Shown here: piece by piece, positions 15,032-16,233 of the stretch
How the letters are laid out: every line of letters begins with the position of its first letter
Numbering within the stretch: the stretch's first letter is position 1
NCBI GenBank assembly: GCA_024762735.1
Contig: JANTGU010000019.1
Coordinates: forward strand, 1-16,233
Direction: 5' to 3'
Origin: Bacteroidales bacterium
Lineage (GTDB): Bacteria > Bacteroidota > Bacteroidia > Bacteroidales > F082
DNA length: 16,233 nucleotides
Notes under the pieces: model-generated
Told to the model about the DNA's origin: nothing
What the model saw: the letters and a program-made list of their open reading frames with translations, nothing else
Database searches by the model: none
Position numbers and translations under genes: made by a program

Positions 15032-15189
15032 ATATAAATAATTGAACCGTAAACGTAAAAAAATGAAGATTCTTATGTGTGAGGGCAGCTTGTTAACATC
15101 CCTTAACACGCTTTACGAATTGTACTGTTTTACCTGTTCTGACTATTTGACCAGGTGTTGATAACCCGCCGGATCATCATCTATTTAGA

Positions 15190-15220
15190 TTTGGATAATA
15201 AATTAAAATCCATACTTTTG
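15190..15220 (+). promoter_or_regulatory. Bacteroidota promoter of the alpha-oxoamine synthase gene
   Basis: TTTG at 15190-15193 and TActTTTG at 15213-15220 are separated by exactly 19 nt and match the consensus at all defined positions. The leader before the ATG at 15250 would be about 23 nt. Confidence 0.75.
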
Positions 15221-15249
15221 CAGCTCAAAAATTTTAACAAACAATTACA

Positions 15250-16233
15250 ATGGATATATTTGATAAGTGTGTTGTAAATATGGGGCCTTTAGGTAAATAC
15301 GCCAAAGGTGCCGAAGGGTATTTTATGTTTCCCAAGCTGGAAGGCCCTTTAAGTAACCGAATGATGTTTAATGGTAAAGAGCGGCTGGTATGGAGCCTGA
15401 ACAATTACCTTGGACTGGGTAATCACCCCGATGTTAGAGAGGCTGATGCCAAAGCTGCCGAAGAGTGGGGGCTGGCCTATCCCATGGGTGCACGGATGAT
15501 GTCGGGTCACACCAAATATCACGAGCAGTTGGAAAACGAGCTGGCTGCTTTCGAGAAAAAGGAAGCTGCTTATTTGGTTAACTACGGTTACCAGGGAATG
15601 GTTTCCATTATTCATTCGCTGGTGGGTCGTAACGATGTTATTGTTTATGACTCGGAGGCACATGCTTGTATCATCGACGGGATGCGTTTGAGCTTTGGAA
15701 AACGTTTTGTTTATCCTCATAACGATATGGCCAAATTTGAAAAGGAGCTGGGACGTGCCACCAAACTTGCTGAAAAACAAGGCGGGGGTATTTTGGTGAT
15801 TACTGAAGGAGTTTATGGAATGTCGGGTGATTTGGGTAAGCTGGATGAAATTGTAAAACTTAAAGAGAAGTTTAATTTCAGGCTGCTGATTGATGATGCA
15901 CACGGTTTTGGAACCATGGGGCCCACAGGCGCCGGTACCAGTGAACATTTTGGAGTGATGGATGAAGTAGATCTTTACTTCGGCACGTTTGCCAAATCAA
16001 TGGCAGGAATTGGTGGTTTTATTGCCGGTAAAAAAGAGGTGATTAAGTATTTGCAGTACAATATGCGTTCGCAGATATATGCTAAGTCGTTGCCAATGCC
16101 CATGGTGATGGGGGCGTTAAAAAGACTTCAGATGTTGCGCGAAGAACCCGAACACCGTGAAAAACTTTGGACTATTGTTAATGCCCTGCAGGAAGGTTTG
16201 AAAGATGCAGGTTTTAACATTGGAAACACCCAG
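15250..16233 (+). CDS. PLP-dependent alpha-oxoamine synthase family enzyme, 3' end cut by window
   Basis: Members of this family condense an amino acid with an acyl thioester, releasing CO2: serine palmitoyltransferase, cysteate acyltransferase, 2-amino-3-ketobutyrate CoA ligase and 8-amino-7-oxononanoate synthase. The frame is open to the window end, giving 328 of an expected 400-420 residues. Visible features are the glycine-rich segment GARMMSGHT (80-88), H138 in SEAHACIIDG, which would stack on the cofactor, the cofactor-binding IDDAHGFG (D215, H218), and the PLP lysine K249 in TFAKSMAGIGGF. The N-terminus (GPLGKYAKGAEGYFMFPKLEG) resembles a Bacteroidota-specific group usually annotated only as aminotransferase class I/II. 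A role in sphingolipid or sulfonolipid base synthesis is plausible for this phylum but not shown. No biotin or threonine-catabolism genes are nearby. Confidence 0.9.
   Translation, partial: MDIFDKCVVNMGPLGKYAKGAEGYFMFPKLEGPLSNRMMFNGKERLVWSLNNYLGLGNHPDVREADAKAAEEWGLAYPMGARMMSGHTKYHEQLENELAAFEKKEAAYLVNYGYQGMVSIIHSLVGRNDVIVYDSEAHACIIDGMRLSFGKRFVYPHNDMAKFEKELGRATKLAEKQGGGILVITEGVYGMSGDLGKLDEIVKLKEKFNFRLLIDDAHGFGTMGPTGAGTSEHFGVMDEVDLYFGTFAKSMAGIGGFIAGKKEVIKYLQYNMRSQIYAKSLPMPMVMGALKRLQMLREEPEHREKLWTIVNALQEGLKDAGFNIGNTQ

Noticed and set aside
15020..15109. N-terminal extension of bamD to the upstream ATG
   Set aside because: It would bury the signal peptide and lipidation cysteine and would overlap the -7 element; the start at 15019 fits a lipoprotein.
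15349..15948. A 199-codon minus-strand frame
   Set aside because: It is antisense to the well-supported PLP enzyme, whose catalytic residues are all encoded on the plus strand.
1..16233. A novel defence, mobile or biosynthetic island
   Set aside because: Nearly all genes are recognisable core or transport families with consistent composition; there are no transposases, integrases, tRNA-flanked junctions or CRISPR repeats.

Overview
The window comes from the chromosome of a Bacteroidota bacterium, probably from class Bacteroidia (an inference). The evidence is two SusC-like TonB-dependent receptors with N-terminal carboxypeptidase-regulatory-like domains, a PorD/DUF4835 secretion-family protein, the block bamD-rpoZ-coaBC-porD-recN, almost no Shine-Dalgarno sequences, and several matches to the Bacteroidota promoter (TTTG, about 19 nt, TAnnTTTG). 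I see no insertion sequence, phage, CRISPR array, rRNA or tRNA. Most of the window is ordinary core genome.

Layout. (1) 1-1090, plus strand: the 3' end of prmC, a DUF493 protein and the fluoride channel crcB/fluC. (2) 1179-6935, plus strand: a Bacteroidota promoter leads directly into a textbook FMN (RFN) riboswitch. The riboswitch precedes a TonB-dependent receptor of 856 residues. A paralogous receptor of about 851 residues follows under its own promoter and ends at a strong intrinsic terminator. (3) 6936-7391: a non-coding stretch with REP-like palindromes. (4) 7392-9884, plus strand: ychF, a DUF2721 membrane protein and a DUF89 damage-control phosphatase, probably one operon. (5) 15019-10077, minus strand: bamD, rpoZ, coaBC, porD and recN, tightly packed and convergent with region 4. 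(6) 15250 to the window end, plus strand: a PLP-dependent alpha-oxoamine synthase, divergent from bamD and cut by the window edge.

The most notable unit is region 2. An FMN riboswitch upstream of an outer-membrane receptor implies that the receptor imports riboflavin, FMN or a related flavin, and that it is made when cellular FMN is low. The adjacent paralog lacks the riboswitch and has a different upstream region with dyads and direct repeats. The pair therefore looks like a tandem duplication whose copies have diverged in regulation, and possibly in substrate. Flavin specificity is inferred from the riboswitch, not from the protein sequence.
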